Made by a program: the position numbers and the translations under genes
Assembly: GCF_002910905.1 (NCBI RefSeq)
Contig: NZ_NEUE01000246.1
Location: 1-64,000 of the forward strand
From: Streptomyces sp. SM11
Lineage (GTDB): Bacteria > Actinomycetota > Actinomycetes > Streptomycetales > Streptomycetaceae
Direction of reading: 5' to 3'
Length of the DNA stretch: 64,000 bases
Shown: piece by piece, positions 26,301 to 35,500 of the stretch
How the letters are laid out: every line of letters starts with the position of its first letter
Position numbering within the stretch: position 1 is the stretch's first letter
Notes under the pieces: model-generated
The model's input: only the letters and a program-made list of their open reading frames with translations
Database searches by the model: none
Told to the model about the DNA's origin: nothing

Positions 26301-29300
26301 ACTCCTCACCACCACATGGGTGGACGCCTCCGAGCCCGACGCCCCCGAGCCCGACACCGGCGACGCCGCTCGCACTGGGCGGCTGCTGGTGGTCACCACC
26401 GACCCGCAGCTGGCCCGTACGGCAGGCGCAGAACACGCCGTGGTGCACGTCCCCGGGGATCCGCTGCCCGAAGTGGGCGGCCTGGGCGGGATCCTCGACC
26501 TGGTCGACCTGACCGCCCCCGGCGCCCTGGTCACCGAACGCATCGCCCTGCTCCAGCTGATGCTCACCTCCAACCCCCGTGCCGGGCTGCGCTGTGTGCA
26601 CGTCAGCGGCGCCGAACGCTCCGTGCTCGCGGGCTTCTACCGCTCCCTGTCCGGGGAGTTCCCCATGCTCCAGGGGCGGACCGTCCGCGTCGACGGCAGC
26701 CCGGCCGAACTCGCCGCCGCCGTCAGGGCGGAGACGTCGGCCACCGACCGGGAGACCGAGATCCGTTACAAGGGCACGCGCCGCTGGCGGCCGGTGGTAT
26801 CCTTCGCCCCGGCGCGGGCCACCGAGGACGCCCTCGACGGCATCGGCCAAGGCGCGGTGCTCATCACGGGCGGCCTCGGCGGCATCGGCCTGCGCCTCGC
26901 CGCCCACCTGGCCGACCGCGGCGCCCGGCACATCGTGCTCGTCGGCCGGTCCCGGATACCGGTCCGCAACCAATGGGCCGCCCTCGTCGCCGCGCCTGCC
27001 ACGGATCCGGTCCTGCGCGGCCGCCTCGCCACGCTGCTCGCTCTCGTCGAGCGCGGGGTGACGCTGACCGTGCGGACCGACGCGCTGGACGACGTGGCCT
27101 CCCTGCGCAGGCTGATCGGCCGGGTCAGGAAGCAGGCGGGCGGGATCGACGCCGTTTTCCACTGCGCGGGAGTGATGGACCCGCCCACCTCCTTCCTGTC
27201 TCGCACGTCCGAGGACATCTCCCGGGTGCTGCGGCCCAAGGCCGAGGGCCTGAAGGTGCTGTGGTCGGCCTTCGGGGCCGCCCCGCCCAGGCTCATGGTG
27301 CTGTTCTCCTCCGTGGCCGGAGCACTTCCGCGCCTCGCCGCAGGCCACCTGGACTACGCGGCGGCCAACGGCGTCCTCGACGACTTCGCCGCCGCCCACG
27401 ACGCCGACGCCTCCGGCTGCGAGGTGCGCGCGCTGCGCTGGCCGCTGTGGCAGGGCGTGGGCATGGGAGCGGACGGGAAGAGCGCGAGCGGCGCACTCGG
27501 CATTCCCGACCTCGCGGCGGCCGACGCACTGGACCTGCTCGACCTCGCCCTGCGGGTGCCCGGTCATCCGGTGCTCCTGCCCTGCCGTACGGAGCGCGCG
27601 GGGATGGCCGCTGACGAACTGTTCCTGGCGCCGGAGCGCCCTGCCGCGTCCCACGCCGGCCGGCCCCACGCCGACGCCAGCACGGCGCAGGGCCCCGTCG
27701 CCCCGAACACGGTCGCCCCGGGTGCGTCCGTACCGCAGACGCAGGGTGCGTCTGTCGCTGCGGTGGCTCCGGACTGGCTGTACGACCTCGTGGCCCGCAC
27801 CACCAAGGTCGACGGCGATTTACTGGGCCCCGACACCCTGCTTGGCGACATCGGTGTGGATTCGCTCCTGATGGCCGAACTGGTGCGTGACTTCGAAGAG
27901 AAGCTCGGCCACCCGGTGGACCCGAGCCTCCTCCAGGAGCACCCGACGCTCGGCGGACTCGCCGCCGCGCTCGGCGCACCTCCCGCCGACCAGGCGCAGG
28001 CCGAACCGGCCCCCGCCGAACCGGCCCCCGCACCGACCGAGCACGCGCCAGTGCGGGAGCAGGCCGGGGCGCGGACGCAGCCTGCAGCCCCGTACCCCGT
28101 CGGCCCGTCCCCGGACAGGCGGCCGACGCCCATCGCGGTGATCGGGATGGGCTGCCGACTGCCGGGCGCCGCCGACACCGGACAGCTCTGGGAGGCCCTG
28201 CTTGCGGGACGCGACCTTGTCACAGAGGTGCCGTCCGACCGCTGGGACCTGTCCTCCCTCTACAGCCCCGTCGGCGGGACCGGACGCAGCCAGAGCAAAT
28301 GGGGCGGATTCTTGGACGACGCCGCCCTGTTCGACCCGGAGTTCTTCGGATTCGACGCCGAGGCGGCCCGCCATCTGGACCCGCTGGCACGCAAGGCGCT
28401 GGAGGTGTCCGTGGAATGCCTGCGGGATGCCGGCTACCGCGAGGACGAGGTACGGGGAGGGGCTGTCGGCGTCTTCGTCGGCACGCGTACGGGAAACCAC
28501 CGCGCACACCTGCAACCCCCGGAGCGGCCGTACATCGCCGGTGTCAACCAGAACTTTGTCGCGGCCCACATCTCGCACTTCCTGGACCTCACAGGGCCGA
28601 ACCTCGTGATCGACAGCGCGTGTTCCTCGTCCCTGGTGAGCATCCATCTGGCTGCCCAGAGTCTGGCCTCGGGGGAGTCGTCGATGGCCCTGGCCGGAGG
28701 TGTGGACCTGCTCTTCGACGAGGAGCCCTACCTCATGCTCAGCGCGGCCAAGGCGCTATCGCCCAGCGGGCGCTGCCGCACCTTCGACGAGTCCGCCGAC
28801 GGTCTCGTTCCGGGGGAGGGCGCCGGGATGGTACTGCTCAAGCGTCTCGACGACGCCCGTCGGGACGGGGACCGGGTGCTCGCGGTGCTGGAGTCGTCGG
28901 GGGTCAACAACGACGGCCGGACCATGGGGTACACCACGCCCAGTGGCCGTGCTCAACGGGTGCTGATCGCGGACGTGTTGAACCGTGCGGGGATCGACGC
29001 GCGCACGGTCGGCTACGTGGAGGCACACGGCACGGGCACGATGATCGGCGACCCGATCGAGCTCCAGGCCCTGACCGCCGTCCACCGGACGCACACCGAG
29101 GATGTCGGCTACTGCGGCATCGGCAGCATTAAGAGCACGATGGGGCACCTCCTCAGCGCCGCCGGCGTCGCAGGATTCATCAAGGCGGTGCAGATCCTGC
29201 GGCACGGTCTGGTCGTACCCACGCTGCACTGCGAGCGGCCGAACCCGCGCTTCGCCTTCGCCGAGTCGCCGTTCTTCCCCGTCACCCGGGTTTCGGAGCT

Positions 29301-29511
29301 GCCACCAAACAGCCGGGTGGCGGTCAGCGCCTTCGGCTTCGGAGGCACCAACGCCCACGTTCTGCTGGGCCCAGGCACCCCGGGGGAGCCGGGACTGCCG
29401 CCGCTGCCACCGCCCGCCTACCGGCGCAGCAGATTCTGGCGCGTACCCGCCGGGCCAGGACCGGCCGTCCGGCCGGTCCGCTCCGCCAGGCTCGAACTGA
29501 CCTTCCCGTAA
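23311..29511 (+). CDS. kirAI: Trans-AT PKS 1: LnmK-like loading domain-ACP-KS-KR-ACP-KS (KirAI-like)
   Basis: First assembly-line protein, 2066 residues. Residues 1-275 resemble the acyltransferase/decarboxylase LnmK (LSVGGLSENWLLREAGDLHW; DVNAAGLLYFASY; VYLGNCDLGD), so it may load and decarboxylate a malonyl-type unit onto ACP1 (about 311-387, Ser350). KS1 is about 437-860 (Cys597; HGTGT and KSSIGH present). KR is about 1180-1400 (GGLGGIG, SS, LDYAAAN, so probably active). ACP2 is about 1486-1554 (Ser1518). KS2 is about 1607-2020 (Cys1771). There is no AT, so malonyl comes in trans. The protein ends right after KS2, and that module's DH begins the next protein, so module 2 is split. A TTA leucine codon at 27820-27822 suggests bldA dependence. 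ATG 23311 has no visible ribosome site. Confidence 0.92.
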   Translation: MLTRAVVLGLPSLSVGGLSENWLLREAGDLHWSLLGEHFDLPIAELADADGARLLPAFTRARLLAADSLRFFTEHDEGELTGTLAKLDEHTFVSDIRFATATTSVAVRLLTSFVRRGAGNWLVPGTPFRDGRTAVAEASAEDRYFQGEFRSLAQSEPAGATGLYTDIYELNPFADVNAAGLLYFASYPHINDRGERKYVQTLVPDGEWAVDAATVSRDIVYLGNCDLGDAVRYRLDECRWETNARVVLTSSLLRERDGRPLARLETVKRLVRPEACTALRGDGAPAAIASSSADFSASSASSASSSAASVRAALPDDFEVRLLALLEKVLDEPAGSLTAEDDLRRRGLDSLALTEAAARAEEEIGCEIDPSTLFQAFTAGAIARVLRDERPAPATAAQLPAPGGVMSASGGPIPVLASGGAVPVPHGATPASDGPAPIAVIGMAGRFPGARNVPELWDLLGRDEDAVRDIPADRWSAADHPGLIGKAALLDDVRGFDHEFFAISPREAALMDPQQRLLLETVWATAEDAGCDPTSLTGSRTGVYAGVCHSDYAALIARHAGQDEPHLSVAVSPSLVANRVSYALGLRGPSVAVDTLCSSSLVAVAQAVAALRASECEQAFAGGVNVLCDPARHHAYQRTGVLSPRGRCHTFDDGADGYVRGEGVAALLLKPLDRALADGDRVHAVIRGVAVNHGGQAQSFTAPNPDAQADLLVSAYNEAGVDPRTVGYIEAHGTGTRLGDPIEVSGMVAAFERLYEQWGHARPAKQHCAVGSVKSSIGHLEAAAGIAGMVKVILAMRHRVLPAVRNLDRPNRMIKIDGTPLRLQLRRTAWEPPAGGGPRLAGVSSFGMGGTNAHVVLEEAPRTADRATAGPATAAPVVVPVSARTPQALRAAVAALLEVVRSPQAPPLASIARTLRTGRAALPCRVAVEAADLGELGARLVSVLDTLANAPADGLPGALPEGPETAWAPPPAAPPVSLPTYPFSRDQHWVAPVVGAELLTTTWVDASEPDAPEPDTGDAARTGRLLVVTTDPQLARTAGAEHAVVHVPGDPLPEVGGLGGILDLVDLTAPGALVTERIALLQLMLTSNPRAGLRCVHVSGAERSVLAGFYRSLSGEFPMLQGRTVRVDGSPAELAAAVRAETSATDRETEIRYKGTRRWRPVVSFAPARATEDALDGIGQGAVLITGGLGGIGLRLAAHLADRGARHIVLVGRSRIPVRNQWAALVAAPATDPVLRGRLATLLALVERGVTLTVRTDALDDVASLRRLIGRVRKQAGGIDAVFHCAGVMDPPTSFLSRTSEDISRVLRPKAEGLKVLWSAFGAAPPRLMVLFSSVAGALPRLAAGHLDYAAANGVLDDFAAAHDADASGCEVRALRWPLWQGVGMGADGKSASGALGIPDLAAADALDLLDLALRVPGHPVLLPCRTERAGMAADELFLAPERPAASHAGRPHADASTAQGPVAPNTVAPGASVPQTQGASVAAVAPDWLYDLVARTTKVDGDLLGPDTLLGDIGVDSLLMAELVRDFEEKLGHPVDPSLLQEHPTLGGLAAALGAPPADQAQAEPAPAEPAPAPTEHAPVREQAGARTQPAAPYPVGPSPDRRPTPIAVIGMGCRLPGAADTGQLWEALLAGRDLVTEVPSDRWDLSSLYSPVGGTGRSQSKWGGFLDDAALFDPEFFGFDAEAARHLDPLARKALEVSVECLRDAGYREDEVRGGAVGVFVGTRTGNHRAHLQPPERPYIAGVNQNFVAAHISHFLDLTGPNLVIDSACSSSLVSIHLAAQSLASGESSMALAGGVDLLFDEEPYLMLSAAKALSPSGRCRTFDESADGLVPGEGAGMVLLKRLDDARRDGDRVLAVLESSGVNNDGRTMGYTTPSGRAQRVLIADVLNRAGIDARTVGYVEAHGTGTMIGDPIELQALTAVHRTHTEDVGYCGIGSIKSTMGHLLSAAGVAGFIKAVQILRHGLVVPTLHCERPNPRFAFAESPFFPVTRVSELPPNSRVAVSAFGFGGTNAHVLLGPGTPGEPGLPPLPPPAYRRSRFWRVPAGPGPAVRPVRSARLELTFP
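27820..27822 (+). promoter_or_regulatory. Rare TTA leucine codon (possible bldA control point) in PKS 1
   Basis: Codon 1504 of PKS 1, within ACP2 (VDGDLLGPD), is TTA, in frame. In Streptomyces TTA is very rare and read only by the bldA tRNA, which accumulates late in development. Its place in the first assembly-line gene would tie product formation to development. I noticed no other TTA in the real genes, but did not check every codon. Confidence 0.6.
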
Positions 29512-29566
29512 CCCGGCGCGGCCGGGCCGACCGGCCCCCGCATCGCCGACCACCAGGAGAGATCAC

Positions 29567-32500
29567 GTGGACCGAAGGTCCGTTCGTTGTGCCCTGCACC
29601 TGAAGCGGGACAACCCGATCGTCGACGACCACCGGGTACACGGGGTGCGCACCCTGCCGGGTGTCACCTTCCTCGACATCGTCTACCGGCTGCTCGCTTC
29701 GCGCGAAGTGGACTTGAACAGCACTGAGTTGAGCGACGTACTGTTCGTCGAACCGGTGGTGACCACGGACTCCTCCGACCGTGAGATCGCCGTCGACATC
29801 ACACCCGACGGCGACGTCTTCCAGGTGACGGCGACCAGCCGCCGGATCCGGGACGGCGCTCCCGCTCCCGCCGACGACGTCGTGACGACCCATCTCCGGG
29901 CCACGCTGCGCACCGGTCTGCCCCCGCTCGCCGCGGCTACCGCCGCCCCGGCGTCGGGCACCTCGCACGACGTCGGCGAGGTCTATGCCACCGGCCGGTC
30001 GGCCGGCATCGAGCACCGGGCGTTCATGCGCTGCGAGGGCACCCTGCTGGCGACTGCGGACCGGGTGCACGCCGAGATCGCGCTCGGCCACGAGGCGCGC
30101 ACCACGGTGGGCGACTTTCTGCTGCATCCTGCGCTGCTCGACGGCTCGACCATGCAGTCGTACGCACTCGTCTTCGATGGGGCGGACGCGGACGGCCGCC
30201 CCATCATCCCCCTGCACATCGGATCCTTCCGCGCGGCCCGCACCCTCGGGGACGCCTGCACCGTCGACCTGCGTCGGCACCCGGCAGGCGCCGGCGCAGG
30301 GGGCGATGTCGTGAAGGCCGACATAGAACTCCGCGACACCTCCGGGGTGCTGGCCGCCACCTTCACGGACCTGACCTTCAAACGTGTCCGCTCCGCGGCG
30401 GCGATCACCCGGCTCACCGATGAGCGGACCGGCGGGCAGAGTGCGGAGCGGGCCGGTGGGCGTTTCGGCGACGCTGTGCACACCTCCGTCCAGGCCGCCC
30501 CGACGCCCCTGCGGGACGCAGCGGATCCGGGTGTCGCGGCCGACGGGCCGGAGGACATCCGGGCGGAGGTGGCAGAGCTCGTGCGCCGGGCGACTGCCGA
30601 CCCCGCACTGGCGGTGGAGGGCGACCGGGGCTTCTATGAACTCGGGCTGGAATCCTCCCAACTCCTAACCCTGGTAAGGCTGTTCGAGGGGCGATGGGGC
30701 ATCTCGCTCTATCCGACCCTGCTGTTCGAGTACCCGACCGTCGACGCCGTCGCGGCCCATCTGGCCGGGCTGCTGCCGGCCGGCCGCCCCGCCGCAGCCG
30801 CGCCGGTGCACATCCCTGCGGTCCCCGCCCGCACCCACTGCCTGACGGGACTGTGGCAGCCGGCTCCCCGCCCTCTCGTGCCGACCGCGCCCCCAGTCGC
30901 GCCCGCTCCCCTGATAGTCATCGGCGGCCTGCGCGTACGGCCCGACCAGATCACCGTCCGGCGCGGCCCCGCCTTCCGCCGGATCGACCACCGCACCTAC
31001 GAACTCCGGCCGTACGAGACCGAGGACCTGAGGCTCCTCCTCGCCGACACGTGGGCCCTGGGCACACCCCCGCGGGTGGTCCTGCATGCCGCGGAGCAGG
31101 ACGGCGACCTCCCCGAGGCCGTACGGTCCGCCTGCTGCGAGGTCCTCGCCCTGGCCCAGGCCCTGACCGACCGGCCGGCCCCCGTGGTGTACGCCGGCTC
31201 GGCCCCGGTCGCCGCCGCCGTGGCCGGACTGGCCCGCACCGTCCGCCTGGAACAGCCTCGCCTCACGATCACCGCCGTCGAGTGTGAGGGCCCCGTCGAT
31301 CCGGATGCCCTGCTCGCCGAGTTCGCGGACCTGACGGAGCCCTGGGTGCGGCACGCCCCCGGCGGCCGTAACGTCCGCCGCTACCGTGATGCCGACCTCG
31401 CTGCCACCACCACCGTCCGGCCCGGCGGTGTCTACCTGATCACCGGCGGGGCGGGCGGTATCGGCAGGGAACTCGCCGCCATGCTGACCGGGCGCGGTGC
31501 CACGGCGGTCCTTGTCGGGCGCACCCCGCGCCCCCAGGCGCAGGAGAGTACGGACAGCCCGTACGTATGCGCCGACGTGACGGTCCCCTCCGAGGTGGAC
31601 GCGCTCGTCACCGGCATCCTCGGACGGCACGGCCGGCTGGACGGTGTCGTCCACGCGGCCGGTGTGCTGCGGGATGGCCTGTTCACCACCAAGACTGCCA
31701 CGGACCTCGCGGCGGTCCTCGCGCCCAAGGTGCGAGGAGCCGTGCTGCTCGACGGGGCGACCCGCCATCTGGACCTCGACTTCTTCGCCGTGTTCTCTTC
31801 GGTGACCGGCGTCGCGGGCAACGCGGGGCAGAGTGACTACGCCGCCGCCAATGCCTTCCTGGACGCCTACGCCCGCGAACGCGGATTCACCTCTTTCGCC
31901 TGGCCGTTGTGGGCCGACGGCGGAATGCGTACGGACGCCGCCGCCGAAGCCCTGTTCAGCAGGCAGGGCCAGGCCTCCCTGCCGACCGCGGCGGGCCTGG
32001 GCGTGTTCGAGCAGGCCCTCGGTCTGTCCGGCACCGAACTTGTCGTGCTCCACGGCGAACCGGAGCGGGCCCGTGAAGCCCTGGGTCTGGCCGCGGCCGA
32101 CAGCGCTGCCGAGGACAGCCCCGCCCCGGAGTTGCCTGGTTCCGTCACCGAGCCCTCCGCCTCCGGCACCCAGCCCTCCACTGTCGTCACCGAGCCCCGT
32201 CCTGCCCAGGAGCCCGGCACGCCGGAGACGCGCGACGGGGACATCGCGGTGATTGGCGTCGCCGGCCGCTATCCCATGGCCGAGGACCTCGACCGCTTCT
32301 GGGCCAACCTCAGGGACGGTCGGGACTGCGTCACCGAGATCCCGGCTGACCGGTGGGGCTCGGACGGCTTCTACCGGCCCGGCCGCACGCCCGGCCACTC
32401 GTACAGCAAGTGGGGCGGATTCCTGGAGGGCATCGACGAGTTCGACCCCGGCTTCTTCCGGATCACCCCTCGTGAGGCTGCCGGGATGGACCCGCAGGAG

Positions 32501-35500
32501 CGGCTGTTCCTCCAGTCCTCCTGGCACGCGCTGGAAGCCGCCGGCCTGACCCGCGCCGACGTGGCCGGGCGTGCGGTGGGCGTCTTCGCCGGAGTGATGT
32601 TTAACCACTACCAGATGCTGGGCCTGGGAGCCGAGGACCGGCTGCCGGTACTGCCCACGTCCTTCTCCTCCGCGGTGGCCAACCGCGTATCCTACTTCCT
32701 TGACCTGCGCGGCCCCAGCCTGGCTCTGGACACGATGTGCTCCTCGTCCCTGACCGCGCTGCACCTCGCCTGCGAGAGCCTGCGGTCGGGCGACAGCGAA
32801 CTGGCGCTCGCCGGCGGAGTGAACCTCATCATCCACCCGTACAAGTACCTGCACCTGAGCCAGGTCGGCTTCGTCTCCTCCGACGGCCGCTGCCGCGCCT
32901 TCGGCGCGGACGGGGACGGCTACGTACCGGGCGAGGGCGTCGGTGTTGTCGTGCTCAAGCCGCTCGCCCGCGCGCTGGAGGACGGCGACCGGGTCCTCGC
33001 GGTGATCAAGGGCAGCGCCGTCAACCATGGCGGGCGCGCGGGGGGCTTCTTCGTGCCGAACCCCACTGCGCAGGCCGACGTGGTGCGCCGGGCCCTGCAC
33101 AGGGCGGACGTGGACCCGGCCTCCGTGGGCTACATCGAGGCACACGGTACGGGCACCTCCCTCGGCGATCCCATCGAGATCACCGCGCTCTCCCAGGCAT
33201 ACGGCGCCGCGAGCGGTCGGCTCGGATCGGTGAAGTCCGGCATCGGTCACCTGGAGTCGGCCGCCGGCATCGCCGGGCTGACGAAGGTCCTCCTCCAGCT
33301 GCGCCACCGCACCCTGGCCCCCTCCCTGCACGCCGACCCGGCCAGCCCGAGCATCGACTGGGATGCCACCGGCTTGCGGGTGCAGCGCGAGAGCGCACCG
33401 TGGCCCGCCCCCGCCGACGGTGTGCCTCGCCGCGCCGGGATCAGTGCCTTCGGTGCAGGGGGGGCCAACGCCCACGTCATCGTGGAGGAGTTCCAGCAGC
33501 TGCCCCCGGCGGCCGGGGGCGTGCCCGTCGCAGGACCGCAGGTGGTGCTGCTCTCCGCCCGCACCCCGCAGGCGCTGCGCGAACTGGCAGGGAGATATGC
33601 GGAGCCGACGACGGCCGGAGGGCTCGCCGAAGTGGCCGCCGGGGTCGACGTAACTATCGGGGTCGACTTGGTTGGCGCGGCGGACGTGGCCGAGGCGGCC
33701 GGTCTCGCCGACGCCGATCCGCAGGCCGAGTTCGACGAACTCGGCCTGGACGTGACCGACCTGCGCAGGCTCACCCGTGTCCTCGCCGAGCGCTTCCCCG
33801 GCCGGGCCCCGCACGTCGACGCCCGCTCGACCCTCACGGCTCTCGCCGAGGCGATCTCGGCCGGCGCCGCAACAGGCATCGCATCGGGCGCCGCACAAGG
33901 TGCCGTACCGGGAATCACGCCGGACGTCGCCTCAGACATCGCCCCGGGCGCCGCGCTGGCCGACATTGCGTACACGACGCAGATCGGCCGGGAGCCGCTG
34001 GAGGAGCGGCTCGCCGTGGTCGCCTCCGACGTGGTCGAACTCCGCAGCGCACTGCGCGCCTTCCTGGCCGGCTCGGAGGCCGCCGCCCTCCACCGGGGCA
34101 CCGTCGCCGGGCAGCGCCGCCCCGCTGCCTTCCCGCTCCCCGCCGACCCTCACGCCTGGGCCCGTAGCTGGGCTGCGGGCGGTGCGCCCGACTGGCGTGC
34201 GCTGCACAAGGAGCGGCAGCCGCGCAAGGTGGAGCTGCCGCAGTACCCGTTCGCCCGCGTGCGCTGCTGGATCGACGTGGAGCCCCCAGGGCGGGCCCCG
34301 CACACCGCCGCCACGGTACCGGTGCGGACCCCGGCAGAGGCCCTTGAACCGCTGGTGGAGACGGGCGTGGAAACCCTGGCAGCTTCTGCGCAGCCGGCGC
34401 AAACCCTGGTGGAAGCTGTGGCAGAGGCCCCGGCAGAGTCGCTCCCGCTGGACGTCCCCACCTGGGAGGCCACCCCGGAGCCCGTCCCTGCGCAGGTTCC
34501 GGACGGCCCCGTCGTGGTGCTCCACGCCTCCGCCCGTGCCGAGCTGGCCCGTGAACTGGCCGCCCGTCACCCGGGCGCCCTCCTCGTCGAACTGGGCATG
34601 CCCGTCCAGGTGACACCGCGCCTGGTCCTCGTCCTGACCGGCCCCACCGGCACCGCGGGGAACGAGGCGGAGCGGGTGGCGCGTGCCGAGGAGACGGGTG
34701 TCAGGGCCCTAGCCCCGTACGCCCGTGCCTGGTCCCGCGTCCCCACCCTCGACTGGGTGATCGCCACCATCGGCGCCGCCGCCCCGCCCGGCCGCCGGAT
34801 CAGCGACCCCTACACCGCCGGGATCACGGGCTTCGCCCGGGTCATGGAGAACGAGCACAAGGGCTGGTCGGCCGCCTGCGTCGACCTCGACCCCGCCCAC
34901 ATGTCCGCCAGCCTCCTGGCGCCTGCGCCCCGCGGCACCCGCGTCGCCTACACCGGAACCGTCCGCCACGTCCAGGCCCTGCGGCCCGCCCCGGCCTCCG
35001 ACGGCCCCGTCCCCCTCCGCAGGGGCGGCACCTACGTGATCGTCGGAGGAGTACAGGGCATCGGCCGGGCCATCGCCCGTCGGCTCGTCGCGGACTGGGA
35101 CGCGCAGGTGGTGCTCGTCGGCCGCCGCGAGCTGTCCGACCCCGACCTCGGGGAGCGGATCCGTTACGCCCGCGCGGACGCCACCGACCCACGCCGGCTG
35201 GCAGCGGTCCTCGACGAGGCGGGCATGGTGCACGGCGTCGTCCACGCAGCGCTGGTGCGCCGCGACCGGCTGGTCCGCGACCTCACCGACGCGGACCTCG
35301 CGCAGAGCCTCGCCGCCAAGTCCGGCGTCGCCGCCGCCCTGGTGGACGCGCTGCGCGGACGGAACCCGGACTTCCTGGTGTTCTTCTCCTCCGCCCAATC
35401 CTTCCTCGGCGACCCGGGCCTGGCCAACTACGCGGCAGGCTCGACCTTCCTCGACGCCTACGCCCATGCCCTCGACGTCCAGCTGCCCCATCCGGTGCGC

